From: Burkholderia sp. Leaf177
Lineage (GTDB): Bacteria > Pseudomonadota > Gammaproteobacteria > Burkholderiales > Burkholderiaceae
Reading direction: 5' to 3'
DNA: 64,000 nt
Assembly: GCF_001424345.1 (NCBI RefSeq)
Contig: NZ_LMPF01000022.1
Coordinates: 413,245-477,244 of the forward strand
The notes under the pieces are model-generated. The model saw only the letters and a program-made list of their open reading frames with translations, made no database searches and was not told the origin of the DNA. Both the position numbers and the translations under genes were made by a program. The stretch's first letter is position 1. The number at the start of each line of letters is the position of its first letter. This document shows positions 52,140 through 61,684 of this stretch, one piece after another.

Positions 52140-52716
52140 TCCGCCGGTTTTATAGCTCCACAGGGCATACGGAGCGATAATTGTTTCCCGTCCAAGAAAA
52201 GTCATTTTTTTTCCCAGCGTGTCGGAAAAAGTAATAGTCGGATTCTACGCGGCGCGTCTTCCACTAAATGTCGTTGCTCCAAGGGCTTTGAAAATCTATC
52301 TCAAGTGTAGACCAATTTGTTAGCGTGATGCTTACATAAGTACGGACACACCTTTTGGGCATCGTACCGATTCACTATGCTCCACGAGACTCGCCGTTAA
52401 CATTTTTTGCATCAGAACCGCTCTTTGAGGTGCTTCACGGCGATTTGACCCCGCATTGAAATTTCCGTGCTTCTGCTGTTATCAGTTGCATGTTTGAAAA
52501 ATCATCTTTATTTCAGGCTGTCCGGTGGCACGCGTAGCTCGCAGCCTGCTGCTAGGGTGCTTGTAGGATGAACGATTGCAATGTGTAATTCAACCAATGC
52601 TGGGGAATGCAACAACCTCGGAAATTATTTGACCTCAATTTACGACTATAAGAGCAATGGTTTGCAAAGCATGGATAAATGCCCAAAACGCCTATGGTGA
52701 TCAGCCATGATGCTCA
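52140..52716. other. AT-rich region, no gene recognised
   Basis: 577 bp with many stops on both strands and base composition well below the surrounding GC level. Confidence 0.5.
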
Positions 52717-52908
52717 ATGTATTGTAATGTTACTTTTACGGATGCGAATGGCCTCGTTCAGAGCAGTTCCATCTCGGATGACGCCGCGCGGCGACTGCGG
52801 CGGCATCTTAAATTCAACCCGGCGCTATTGCAGACCCGTCACGTAAACGCATCCGCCTTAGGCGAAAACTTCAAATATAGATTGGTCGAGATGCGCTGCG
52901 TCGGTTAA
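52717..52908 (+). CDS. Small hypothetical protein
   Basis: 63 aa: MYCNVTFTDANGLVQSSSIS, DDAARRLRRHLKFNPALLQT. Mixed hydrophilic with no signal peptide or known motif. No strong ribosome site. It lies upstream of the receiver-like genes. Confidence 0.35.
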   Translation: MYCNVTFTDANGLVQSSSISDDAARRLRRHLKFNPALLQTRHVNASALGENFKYRLVEMRCVG

Positions 52909-53101
52909 GCCTAGTTTGATCTGTCCGTGCGCGATTTAGTGCCGTTAGGCACCGCATTACGTCACCGACACTATTTTGGCCTATTAAATATACGGGGTAA
53001 GCAGTCATTCACGCGGAGTCGTTCTGAGTTTTCGTGCTGGCGAAGGCAGTTCGCTTCAATGCGAGTTGTAAAACCGCAAACAGATTGGTATCGGTCAAAG
53101 C

Positions 53102-53471
53102 GAACGAAGAATACTCGTAATCCACTCTGCGGATGGTTGGTGACAACATTGCATACCTCCTTAGCCTAAAGGGATCTTCGGCGATGCTCGCAACCGACAT
53201 GTTTGCCGCGCGTGGGGATATCATTGTTTCCAATTCGCTTGCGATCCTTCTTGATACGCATGTCGGGGTAACCAAAAACTACGACGCTGCAAAAGAACTT
53301 GGCATGAACGAGCGTTCGACAAAAAGACTCCCGATTGCGATGAGCAGTTTTGCTCCAGAAGAGCCTGTCGAGGCCCTTAGAAGTGCATGGTACGACGGAC
53401 ATTCGCGTAGGCCTTGTCCTATGTGGCAGATCGCAGATTTGCCGGACAGCTTTTTTCAGACGGAGTCATGA
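53102..53471 (+). pseudogene. Receiver-domain-like protein, frameshifted
   Basis: One frame reads ERRILVIHSAD (the beta-1 strand of a response regulator), then shifts to VGDNIAYLLSLKGSSAML, and later SSFAPEEPVEALRSAWYDGH and SRRPCPMWQIADLPDSFF. It matches the gene at 53780 along its length, including the unusual RRPCPxW end motif. It has no start in the first frame, so it is probably dead; translation of the second frame from 53133 is possible. Confidence 0.5.
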
Positions 53472-53779
53472 CGGGCAAGCACGACGCAGATACAGGTTTT
53501 CACACGTTCGCGTTCATAAATGCACCGTATCCAACATCTGTGCAAGTTGCATGATTAACAGAATAGTTTGGCTCAAAGTGCGAACTGTGAACGCCTACGG
53601 GTCACAGGTTTACCGAACACTATTGTTTGTCGTTGCGGCTTCGATCACGACGCTATTCATCGACACTAGACCAAATCCGTAGGAAGATGTGTTACTCGCT
53701 CGAAATTGGGCTCATCGTTCAGTTGTGCAGGTCTTGCACCGCCGCGCGCCTCCGAACGTTAATCCCGGTTTTTGAGAAA

Positions 53780-54256
53780 ATGAGCAAGCGCCTACCACAC
53801 GACGACCAGACGGAATTTTCAGTCTGGAACAAAAAAAGATCCGTCCAGCCTGGCATACAGCGAAAGGTGCTCGTTGCTCATACGGATCGTTCCATTGGCG
53901 AGTCAATTGTCCTGATGCTCGGATTGCGAGGCAATTCGAGCATGTACGCGCCCGACCTCGAAAGCCTTCACCTACAGCTCGACTTTTGGGATCCTGCGGT
54001 CGTTTTTATCGATACCAGGTTAGAAGATAAGACCGATTATGCCTTCATGCTCGCTATGAAATCGGATCCGCTGCATTCCGCACGTCTGTGGATTGCGATG
54101 AGCGACATCGCGAAGGAAGAAAGTGCCGAGACCCTAAGAAATATGGGTTTCGATGGGCTATGTCGGCGGCCATGTCCTGTCTGGAAACTGTATGAGATTT
54201 TGAACGAGTTTTATCTCCCTATCACAAGACAACATGATCCCGATCAAGACAAATGA
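53780..54256 (+). CDS. Divergent response-regulator receiver-like protein
   Basis: 158 aa. RKVLVAHTDRSIGESIVLML (beta-1/alpha-1; the acidic pair is reduced to HTD), PAVVFIDTRLEDKTDYAF (candidate phospho-Asp in FIDTRL), LWIAMSD, and GLCRRPCPVWKLYEIL, where the usual Lys-Pro is Arg-Pro. No output domain. The fold looks like a receiver but with altered active site. Overlaps a 49-aa frame downstream by ATGA. It lies 2.3 kb from a hybrid histidine kinase on the opposite strand. Confidence 0.55.
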   Translation: MSKRLPHDDQTEFSVWNKKRSVQPGIQRKVLVAHTDRSIGESIVLMLGLRGNSSMYAPDLESLHLQLDFWDPAVVFIDTRLEDKTDYAFMLAMKSDPLHSARLWIAMSDIAKEESAETLRNMGFDGLCRRPCPVWKLYEILNEFYLPITRQHDPDQDK

Positions 54257-54402
54257 GCCTGATCACCAGCGTTGGTGTTCCACGATACAAGAAAATCTAC
54301 GCAACTCATTTCAAGGTTGGCCTGCTTAGGCAAGTGGCAGACGTACTCAACGTCGATATGTTGATGCTGCTACTCGATATGGACATCGTTGCCATCGGAT
54401 GA
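54253..54402 (+). CDS. Small ORF coupled to the receiver-like gene
   Basis: 49 aa, MSLITSVGVPRYKKIYATHF, then a Leu/Met-rich end (VDMLMLLLDMDIVAIG). ATG overlaps the previous stop (ATGA), the only real support. No family recognised. Confidence 0.3.
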   Translation: MSLITSVGVPRYKKIYATHFKVGLLRQVADVLNVDMLMLLLDMDIVAIG

Positions 54403-54821
54403 GTGGATAACGAGATGGTTCAGCGGTAGAATAATCCGAGATGTACCACCGTCCTAAGCCGTGCCGATAGCGATCATCACGTACGCTTGACTTTCGGCCG
54501 ACAGACCTTCCATGGCGAACGGCCATTGTCAGCCGCGCGATCCGGGATCGCTGTGTTCTCACAAAGATCGAGAGAGGACTTCCAAAAAATCAATGCGGGC
54601 CGCGCAATCTGCAGCCGTCATCGACTAAAGCGCAACGCTGCACACACCCATCTGCTATAGAACGAGGCGTTAAAGCCCGCGGGTCTTTGCCGAAGAATCA
54701 GATCACATGCACTCGGCAAGCTGAAAAACAACATGTACGCCGACTATGGAAGGCTACCATGTGTAGCCGCACCAAATCTAAATGATATTTAGAACATTAA
54801 ACTGAAAAAGATTTATAAATC
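54403..54821. other. No gene recognised
   Basis: 419 bp between the small ORF and the convergent histidine kinase. Short frames only; no clear terminator. Confidence 0.5.
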
Positions 54822-56537
54822 TCAACGCGCGGCAGAAACTTTTAAACCGAGCGCCTCGTCGATTGCCGCGGCAAGCGTCTCAATCTGAAACGGCTTTTGA
54901 AGTAAGATGGCGTCATGCTTTAAAGTACCTTTGATAACGTCCATGTTCGACTCACCCGTCATAAAAATAACTGGTAGCAACGGATCGTACTCGCGTAGAA
55001 CGACTTGCAGCACTGGCCCACTCATGCCGCGCATTGAGAAGTTGGCCACGACGGCGTCTGGAAGCATATCTTCGATGGCGTAAATAGCAGCCGATGCCGT
55101 TTGCGCTGATCTCACCGCGTATCCGGCATCGACGAGGAGCTCGACTAAAGTCCTGTGTGTCTCGACGTTGTCATCTACGATCAATATGTTCGCTTTTAAT
55201 GCGGCGGACGTTATGTCTTCATCAGCTAATTGAACATTCGGCGTCACATCCGCATACGTCGCCACCGGCTTCAAGAGAAGCACGATCGATGTTCCTTTTC
55301 CTACATTGGTCTCTACCATCGCAGTACCCGAGCACTTCATCGCCAATCCATAGACTTGCGACAATCCCAGACCGGTTCCCTTATTGCCTTTTGTCGAAAA
55401 AAACGGCTCGAATACTCGACTTGCAACAGAATACGGCATGCCGGGGCCGGTATCGGTGACGCGCAGTTCAAGATACTGCCCATCTGTCACGCCAGGCTCG
55501 CATACAACATCGCGCATACGAGTCAAAATGCGTATTTCTCCGGAATTTTCCATCGCGTCGCGTGCGTTGATCACCATGTTCAGGATCGCCGCTTCAACTT
55601 GCGTCGCATCACAAGTCACGCGCACACCGCTTGTCTCTAAATCAAATCGAAGCCGAACATTTGCGCTTAGCACACTGGTAAGAAGGTCGCGCATGCCTGC
55701 GATCTGCTCGGACACAGAAATGGCTTCGCGAGCAGGCGTTTCGTCCCGTGAAAACGCAAGCAGTCTAGCAATAAGCTTGGCACCACGTTCAACAGATTGC
55801 AGCCCCGTGGTTGCGTATCGTTTGATTGCAAGATTGTCTGCCTTGCGCTCAATCAGCTGCAAGCTAACGCTGACCGATTGAAGCAGATTGTTGAAGTCAT
55901 GTGCTAGTCCACTCGTCAACTGACCAATAGACGCTACGCGTTGTCTTTGTCGAAAGGGTGCATGTTCGCGCTCGTCGTCGGCAAGAGCATCAATGATTTT
56001 ATGACGTAGGCTCTCGGTCTGGGCAGCTCGCTCAATATCCAGTATCCGAAGCTGAAGCAGTGCTGCGGTTTGCCGTGCCAACGCTTTTAATGCGCGCTGC
56101 TGTTCTTCGGAAAGCCCACGCGGGACAGTGTCAATCACGCATACCGTGCCAAGGGCATAACCGTTCTCAGTCACAATCGGCGCACCTGCGTAAAATCGAA
56201 TTTCTGGGCCCCCTACTACAAGCGGGTTTTCACTGAAACGCTCGTCCTTGCTGGCATCCTCAACGATAAACAAGTCGTTTGGCTGAAGGATTGCGTGCGC
56301 ACAAAAAGCCGCGTCACGGTGTGTTTCGCGTACGTCAAGACCGATACATGCTTTGAACCACTGCCGCTCACGGTCAATAATGGACACAAGCGCAATTGGC
56401 ACTTCGCAGATACGCATCGCGAGCGCAACAATATCGTCGTATGCTTGTTCCGGAAGCGTGTCAAGCACGCCAAGCTTTTCGAGCGCACCTAGCCGTGATG
56501 CTTCGTTCGGTAGGATCGGCGCTGTTTGGTAGCCCAT
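54822..56537 (-). CDS. GAF-domain hybrid histidine kinase with Asn in place of the receiver Asp
   Basis: 571 aa from ATG 56537 (MGYQTAPILP). A GAF domain spans ~25-165 (VSIIDRERQWFKA, FYAGAPIVTENGYALGTVCV). The kinase follows: phospho-His213 in GLAHDFNNLL, N box NMVINARDAM (324), DTGPGM, FEPFFSTK and GTGLGLS. The C-terminal receiver (450-565) has DD455-456, the T/S and Lys548, but the phosphoacceptor position reads VVANFSM with Asn499. So the receiver cannot be phosphorylated in the usual way. No membrane segments; probably cytoplasmic. A stand-alone receiver is encoded just upstream on the same strand. Confidence 0.88.
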   Translation of the reverse strand: MGYQTAPILPNEASRLGALEKLGVLDTLPEQAYDDIVALAMRICEVPIALVSIIDRERQWFKACIGLDVRETHRDAAFCAHAILQPNDLFIVEDASKDERFSENPLVVGGPEIRFYAGAPIVTENGYALGTVCVIDTVPRGLSEEQQRALKALARQTAALLQLRILDIERAAQTESLRHKIIDALADDEREHAPFRQRQRVASIGQLTSGLAHDFNNLLQSVSVSLQLIERKADNLAIKRYATTGLQSVERGAKLIARLLAFSRDETPAREAISVSEQIAGMRDLLTSVLSANVRLRFDLETSGVRVTCDATQVEAAILNMVINARDAMENSGEIRILTRMRDVVCEPGVTDGQYLELRVTDTGPGMPYSVASRVFEPFFSTKGNKGTGLGLSQVYGLAMKCSGTAMVETNVGKGTSIVLLLKPVATYADVTPNVQLADEDITSAALKANILIVDDNVETHRTLVELLVDAGYAVRSAQTASAAIYAIEDMLPDAVVANFSMRGMSGPVLQVVLREYDPLLPVIFMTGESNMDVIKGTLKHDAILLQKPFQIETLAAAIDEALGLKVSAAR

Positions 56538-56796
56538 AAAAATAGGATAGTAAAAAAAACAAAAAAGCCCATTCCAAAGGCATGATCGAGGTGGTCCCGG
56601 TTTGCGGACCACAATGGAAATAGGTTAAGCAGTTAAGGCACAGCAGTTTGCAAATGAAGCGATTTTCAGGGTCAAGCAACCACATACTATAGCCGACCAC
56701 CCAATACGCGAGTGTTTTGTGAGTAATATATATCTATATGATGAAAAAGATCGCGTTTGAATTCGGTCATAATATTCGCTTTTTAGCGGTATTCTG

Positions 56797-57237
56797 CTAG
56801 CACGGATTTTTGTGGGTCAGGGCAAGGATAAGCGTCACAAGGTGGACCGGCGATTGGCCCTTCTGACAGTACCCATCAAACTCGTTGCCTACAGCGTGCC
56901 GACGTACTTCGTTTTCATCGAGCGCGGTAAAAGCAATGATGGCGATTCCCAGAGTTCGTTGGTCCTGGCGCAACGCAAGCGCGGCTTCGAATCCTGTGCA
57001 TTCGGGCATTGAAATATCCATAACAACCGCGTGCGGGACTGAGCTAGTAGCCATCAATATAGCTTCACGTCCGCCGAATGCCACACGGCACTGCATACGT
57101 TCGAACGTCAGGTAAGCAGCCAACGCTTCAGCTGCGTTGACGTTGTCGTCTACCACCAAGATCTGAAGCGGCGTGTGGTGCACCATCACGCGCCGGTCAG
57201 TCCATGGAACAATAAATCGGTCGAGAACGGCGGTCAT
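56797..57237 (-). CDS. Single-domain response regulator
   Basis: 146 aa; a shorter start at 57186 (MVHHTPLQ) is possible, neither having a clear ribosome site. QILVVDDNVNAAEALAAYLT gives the acidic pair Asp30-31, AVVMDISMPECTGF the phospho-Asp74, AFTAL the Thr, and YCQKG the Lys. No DNA-binding domain follows. It precedes the hybrid kinase (259 bp gap), so it may be its working phosphate acceptor. Confidence 0.85.
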   Translation of the reverse strand: MTAVLDRFIVPWTDRRVMVHHTPLQILVVDDNVNAAEALAAYLTFERMQCRVAFGGREAILMATSSVPHAVVMDISMPECTGFEAALALRQDQRTLGIAIIAFTALDENEVRRHAVGNEFDGYCQKGQSPVHLVTLILALTHKNPC

Positions 57238-58773
57238 ATGGGAACGAGTATTAAGTTGCTGCTACTGCAAGCAATCCGCAATCCCGACTCATTGATCTAT
57301 GACAATGCCCCATTTTATATAACGTCGAGGAACGCCATGGGCGGGATGTGAACCTAGGCGTTATGTCATTTGGTTCTCGTAACGGCGACAACTTTTGGAC
57401 CCATGACGGCATCCATGTGGGCTGTTTCACTAGCTCCGAGATTTTCGCTGCGCCGGCGCCTACCTTGGCGAAATGATCGGCACCACCCATCTGAACACTT
57501 GCCAACCTTAGTCCATGTTGATGCAGCAAGGCTTCGATCCCATGAAAGACGGATCATCTCCACATCTTATGCGAACAGCAGTAGCGACTTGGTGCTGACA
57601 GGCTACGAGGATTTTCCTGAACCGTAAATGCTGCGATAAGGCGAGAGACAAACTGACTTGTGATGGGATGTACTGCCTGCACATTTAAAGACCGTGTGGG
57701 AATCAATAAGTATTCTATGCAATACCAATTGCAAGAATTAACGACTGCTAGATCCTCGCGCCAAGAGCCACGCGATAGCGCGGCGCGGGCAGTAAGTGGC
57801 CGCGCCGCGAGACTGGCGTCGTCGGTCATCCAGTAAGGCACACTGATCTGCGCCGACAGGTGTGCCCTGCGTAGCGTGAAACTTCGTTCTTCCGTTATTC
57901 CTAAATTTGCGGTCCTGCCATCGTTGCGGATCTATGGGCGAACGGGCCAATTGCACCCGAAGGTCGGCGTTGTGGTCGAAGTGACGACGATGCAGGAGTT
58001 TTGAGCGGCCGCGTTCTGCGCGAACACCGCCGAGGCGCGAACAACAAGCGTCCGCTTCTCGGAATTCTTCGCAGTAGCGATTCGAATACCGTCGCCCCCG
58101 GTGCGCAAGCTCCCGGTAAGCCAGTCCGAACACGCGGCGGCGATGTACTCCATTCAGTGGGTGACTATCGCGTGGTGCGCGCAGACCGGCGTAACAACCA
58201 TTACGGGCGCAGCCGCTGGATGTGGCGGCCTTGATAAAATGCAAACAGGGACGCAATCGGTACTGACCATCAGGCCGTTTCTGACCGCGATTCGCAATCT
58301 CTTTGACGGGCTAATAAATGGCCAAGCGATACCGCATACTTCGGTGCCTCCAAAACTTCTGCTCGAAGAGCTGAACGGAACTCTTTATGCATGTCGCCAT
58401 CCGAAGTCTGCTGTACTGCGAACTCCGGTCGTTTCGATAACGCGAGTTAGGGGTCTCCTGGCCACCGATCGTCCGCAACGGCCCGCAGGACTTGCCCCCT
58501 CGGAGAGTCGACCATGACTTCGGAGCGGGTATTTTCCAGATCAACATTTGCAACGGTTTCTAAATTGCATTCGCGTTGGCGGCCAACAGCCTTTGCTTTA
58601 CACGGACCTGTCTGAGCACGTGATCTTGTTCTCGGACTGTATCCACAAATGCTTCATTAACCCGAACGGCTCTCGCCGCGGCTTAACGCCCTACAAGCTT
58701 GATACCTGCGCTCAGGTGCTGCAATGTCGGTCTTTAAAAATTCCAATCTGGTCGTTTATCAGGTTTATGCTTT
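57238..58773. other. Long stretch without a recognisable gene
   Basis: 1.5 kb. Frames on the minus strand (for example HQHGLRLASVQMGGADHFAK near 57.5 kb and RTLVVRASAVFAQNAAAQNS near 58.0 kb) look like decayed proteins but I could not assign them. No repeats beyond the short match starting at 58774. Confidence 0.45.
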
Positions 58774-58886
58774 CGCGACGCAGTGTTTCACTTGACCGGC
58801 AATTCCTGAGGCGCACGCCGTTACGCTGAGCGAGGAGCACATACCTTTAAGCTAATCAAACGCAGCAGCCGACGAGATCAAGAAAT

Positions 58887-59046
58887 GATTTGTACCCTAT
58901 CGTAATCGATTTTGAAACGGTGCATTTCGCTACCGTGACTATGCGCGTCGCCAATTAGCCACTACCATCGAGTCGTCCTTTGCAGTGGCTTTCTTTTACC
59001 GGCCTGATGCTCGCCCGCCAGTTCCATAGCGGGCTTTTTTACGTTT
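58887..59046 (+). ncRNA. Candidate small RNA element, copy B
   Basis: Colinear 160-nt copy of 50946-51105. Stem AGCCACT/AGTGGCT at 58957-58963 / 58984-58990 and the terminator stem are identical to copy A; the terminator loop differs (CAGTTCCATA here). Upstream similarity continues weakly to 58774. Downstream similarity stops within about 15 bp of the terminator. Confidence 0.5.
59013..59040 (+). terminator. Intrinsic terminator of copy B
   Basis: GCCCGC (59013-59018) pairs with GCGGGC (59029-59034), followed by six T. Confidence 0.78.
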
Positions 59047-59057
59047 GAGTTCTCCAC

Positions 59058-59183
59058 AGCAGCGTCGCCTACGAAACCGGGATTGCAGACAGAGAGCGCA
59101 TGCGCCGCGCGTTCGTCCGGACGTTCGGCGTTCCTACGGACGTGCTACGGAGAAATGCTGGATCGGTGGCAGACGCGGTTTAA
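59058..59183 (+). pseudogene. AraC-family regulator, C-terminal fragment
   Basis: 41 codons reading VAYETGIADRERMRRAFVRT, FGVPTDVLRRNAGSV and a stop. This is the last helix-turn-helix and tail of GlxA-type AraC regulators. Everything upstream is missing; the sequence joins the small RNA copy directly. Confidence 0.65.
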
Positions 59184-59248
59184 ACAAGCTCAACTTGGAT
59201 CTGATGCCAATTAGGATTGCCAAGTTTTTGGTTATCAATGTGGATACC

Positions 59249-59900
59249 TTAACGATTGAACAAGGCAACACACAAGATGGAGAGCACAGCGGTGCCCTCA
59301 AGGGCGAGTGCGGACTGCCCTTTGCGGATACAGTGCATCGATTCGATGCCTTCAATCGTGATCGCGGCACTTCTGAACCGTTTAAACCCGAGCATCACAT
59401 CCGCTCTGAACCTGATACGTCTTTGGGCCTGTTTGATCAGATTATCTAGATACGTCGAACAACGCAACGTTGCTTCCTCGGGGCAGCAAGTCATCAGCCC
59501 TCATCTCAGACACGGCCCGATGCAAAGCTGCGTAACCATCAAGCGTGAAGGGCATGAATGGCTGTCCCTGATTTTATGGCCTTTTCGAAAAATGCTTTTG
59601 TTGCTCTCACGTCGCGTTCCGGCGCGCAGCATAAAGTCTACCGTCTGACTGGCCCCATTCACCGCCCGATGTAGATAAACCCATTTGCCTCGGATCCACA
59701 TCTACGTCTTGTCAGCGGCCAGGACCGTCCCACGGGTGTCGTGAAACAATTCGAGCGGTTGATGAACTCGGTTGTATAGCGCTGCACCCGAAGCCGGATC
59801 GTCGTGTGACCAAGCGATAACCTTCGCTCACTACCATCTCGACCAGATCGCGCAAGCTGCGTTTGTAGCACAGAGCGGAAGTTGACCCACAGCTAATCAT
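59249..59900 (-). pseudogene. IS6-family transposase remnant
   Basis: Leftward, in several frames: KRSLRDLVEMVVSEGYRL, GHTTIRLRVQRYTTEFINRS, IRGKWVYLHRAVNGASQTVD, FMLRAGTRRESNKSIFRKG, then YLDNLIKQAQRRIRFRADVM, LGFKRFRSAAITIEGIESMH, IRKGQSAL. This is the DDE transposase of the IS6/IS26 group from near its HTH to its C-terminus. At least two frameshifts and stops; no recognisable ends. Confidence 0.78.
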
Positions 59901-60267
59901 TGCTCTGAATGCTTAACCTCATCAATGCTCAAGGTGATGACTGATCAGCGCCGTGCCTAGCGTGTTTAGAGCGAAGATGTTACTAAGGGCCGCATATGAA
60001 TGCCCACTAAGCGCATACCCACTGCCATTCCATCACGACCGCAATGACCGCAGAAACCGAAGGCATTGGCGCACCAATGAACGCCATAAAAGCGGCTGAT
60101 CCTGGGTGCCGTCAAGAGAACGACTTTTTTGCACGCTAAGCATCGGACCTGATGCCTAATATGTCTCTACGCGACCTAATTCTGGCACTCGCAATTGGAT
60201 TGCCCAGCTTCTGCGTCGCACTGCAAACCAGACTTGGCGTGCTCTCGACTATGGTGGGCGATTGTAA
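59901..60267. other. No gene recognised
   Basis: 367 bp between the IS6 relic and the reductase gene; may include the rest of the IS6 5' end. No terminator is obvious after the reductase stop. Confidence 0.45.
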
Positions 60268-61248
60268 TTAGAGCTCGGTAATTACGGTCCCCACGATGTT
60301 TTCCGCAAAATCGTCGCCGAACACACTAGCCGGTGTCTCAAAGCCCGGTCGATGATCTCCGCCCAGCACCCGCAGCGCCGCTTCCACGGCCGCAAGCGGC
60401 GTGTACGAATAACCGTTCACGGTTTCGATGACCGCTCTGACCACCGCGCCGTCCGCACCAGTGACTTCCACCACCGCGCGGGCACACTGGATATCCCGTT
60501 CTGCCTGGCTTGGTCCATCGGGAAGCTTTGACAACTCGCCGACAGGAAAGGCTGTACCAGTGACGTTCACGAACATAGCGATGTTGGGGATGCCGGTCGA
60601 GTGCCATGCGGTGACGAGGTCACCGAAGGACAGCGGCGCGCACGTGACGGGTCCATTGCCGAAGTCGAACAGCGCCGAGGTGGCCTCCGGTGTGGCAACC
60701 AATTTGCCGTCTACACGTGCCATCAGGCCCGCGCCAACGATTTCTCCGGCACTGATGGCCGATCCGCGCGACATGGAGCCGGCAACTTGGAGGGCGACCC
60801 GCAGCGAGACGGGCTGCGCGACCCGTCGTGAAAGCTGCAGTGCCAGGCAGTCGGTCGGCACCACGTCCCAACCCACGCCAGGCAGCAGCATCACGCCGGC
60901 GCGGGAGGCGTCGGCACCGAGGCGTTCGGCCAACCGATAAACATTGATTTCCGCCGTGATGTCGAGGTAGTGGGAGCCCGCCTCGATGCACGCGCGTATC
61001 AGCGGCTCCGCGGTTTTGGCAAATGGCCCGGCGCAGTTCAGCAAGACGGAGACGCCAACAAGAGACTCGGCTAAGTGGCCGACGTCGAGTGGAAAGGTGC
61101 TGTAGGGCACGTCCAGTTCGCGGGCGAGCGCCGCCAGCTTGGTTGTGTTGCGGCCCGCGATGGCGAAATCGAGCCCTGCGGTCTTGGCCTGTCTGGCCAC
61201 CAAGCTGCCGGTGTAGCCCGTGGCGCCGTAGATGAGAATGCGGCTCAA
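60268..61248 (-). CDS. Saccharopine dehydrogenase-like NAD(P)-binding reductase
   Basis: 326 aa from a TTG start at 61248 that overlaps the VOC gene stop (TTGA), with AGAGG 7 nt before; an in-frame ATG at 61284 would lie deep in the VOC gene. N-terminal Rossmann fold ILIYGATGYTGSLVARQAKT, AIAGRNTTKLAALARELDVP, then LLNCAGPFAKTAEPLIRACI and HYLDITAEINVYRLAERL. This is the family of saccharopine dehydrogenase-like and trans-acting enoyl reductases. Third gene of SDR-VOC-reductase. Substrate unknown. Confidence 0.78.
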   Translation of the reverse strand: MSRILIYGATGYTGSLVARQAKTAGLDFAIAGRNTTKLAALARELDVPYSTFPLDVGHLAESLVGVSVLLNCAGPFAKTAEPLIRACIEAGSHYLDITAEINVYRLAERLGADASRAGVMLLPGVGWDVVPTDCLALQLSRRVAQPVSLRVALQVAGSMSRGSAISAGEIVGAGLMARVDGKLVATPEATSALFDFGNGPVTCAPLSFGDLVTAWHSTGIPNIAMFVNVTGTAFPVGELSKLPDGPSQAERDIQCARAVVEVTGADGAVVRAVIETVNGYSYTPLAAVEAALRVLGGDHRPGFETPASVFGDDFAENIVGTVITEL

Positions 61249-61667
61249 GCCCGGGCCTCTTGTGTGTCCTGCGCGTTCTGCCAACTCTTAAAGACGAACT
61301 CAAGGCTGTAGCCGTCCGGGTCGAATACGTTGGCGGCATAGTAGCGCGGGTCGTAGTACAGCCGCGCTGCTGGCGCACCGTTGTCCGTGGCACCAACGGC
61401 CATAGCGGCGGCGTAGGCCGCGTCAACCGCAGCGGTGCCGTTCGCCACAAAGCCGACGTGCACCGCCTGCCCCTGCACCACGCCTTCGCGCAGCCAGAAG
61501 AACACGCGCCCGTTCGCCCCAAAGCCTTTGAGGTCGGGGTGACCCGGCGGACCGTCTTTCCCGTAGTAGTCGAGACTGTGAGTGATTTTAAGTGGCGCGA
61601 GCGCGGCGGTGTAGAAAGCCACCGACCGTTCGACGTCGCTCACCGAAAGAAAGATATGGTCAAGCAT
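61245..61667 (-). CDS. VOC (glyoxalase-like) family protein
   Basis: 140 aa. MLDHIFLSVSDVERSVAFYT opens the first beta-alpha-beta-beta-beta module with a His metal ligand; the second is at HVGFVANGTAAVDAAYAAAM, and YAANVFDPDGYSLEFVFK carries the final Glu. The family binds a divalent metal and acts on small electrophiles. Lies 17 bp after the SDR gene and overlaps the reductase. Confidence 0.85.
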   Translation of the reverse strand: MLDHIFLSVSDVERSVAFYTAALAPLKITHSLDYYGKDGPPGHPDLKGFGANGRVFFWLREGVVQGQAVHVGFVANGTAAVDAAYAAAMAVGATDNGAPAARLYYDPRYYAANVFDPDGYSLEFVFKSWQNAQDTQEARA

Positions 61668-61684
61668 GGAATGGAATCCTTTGT

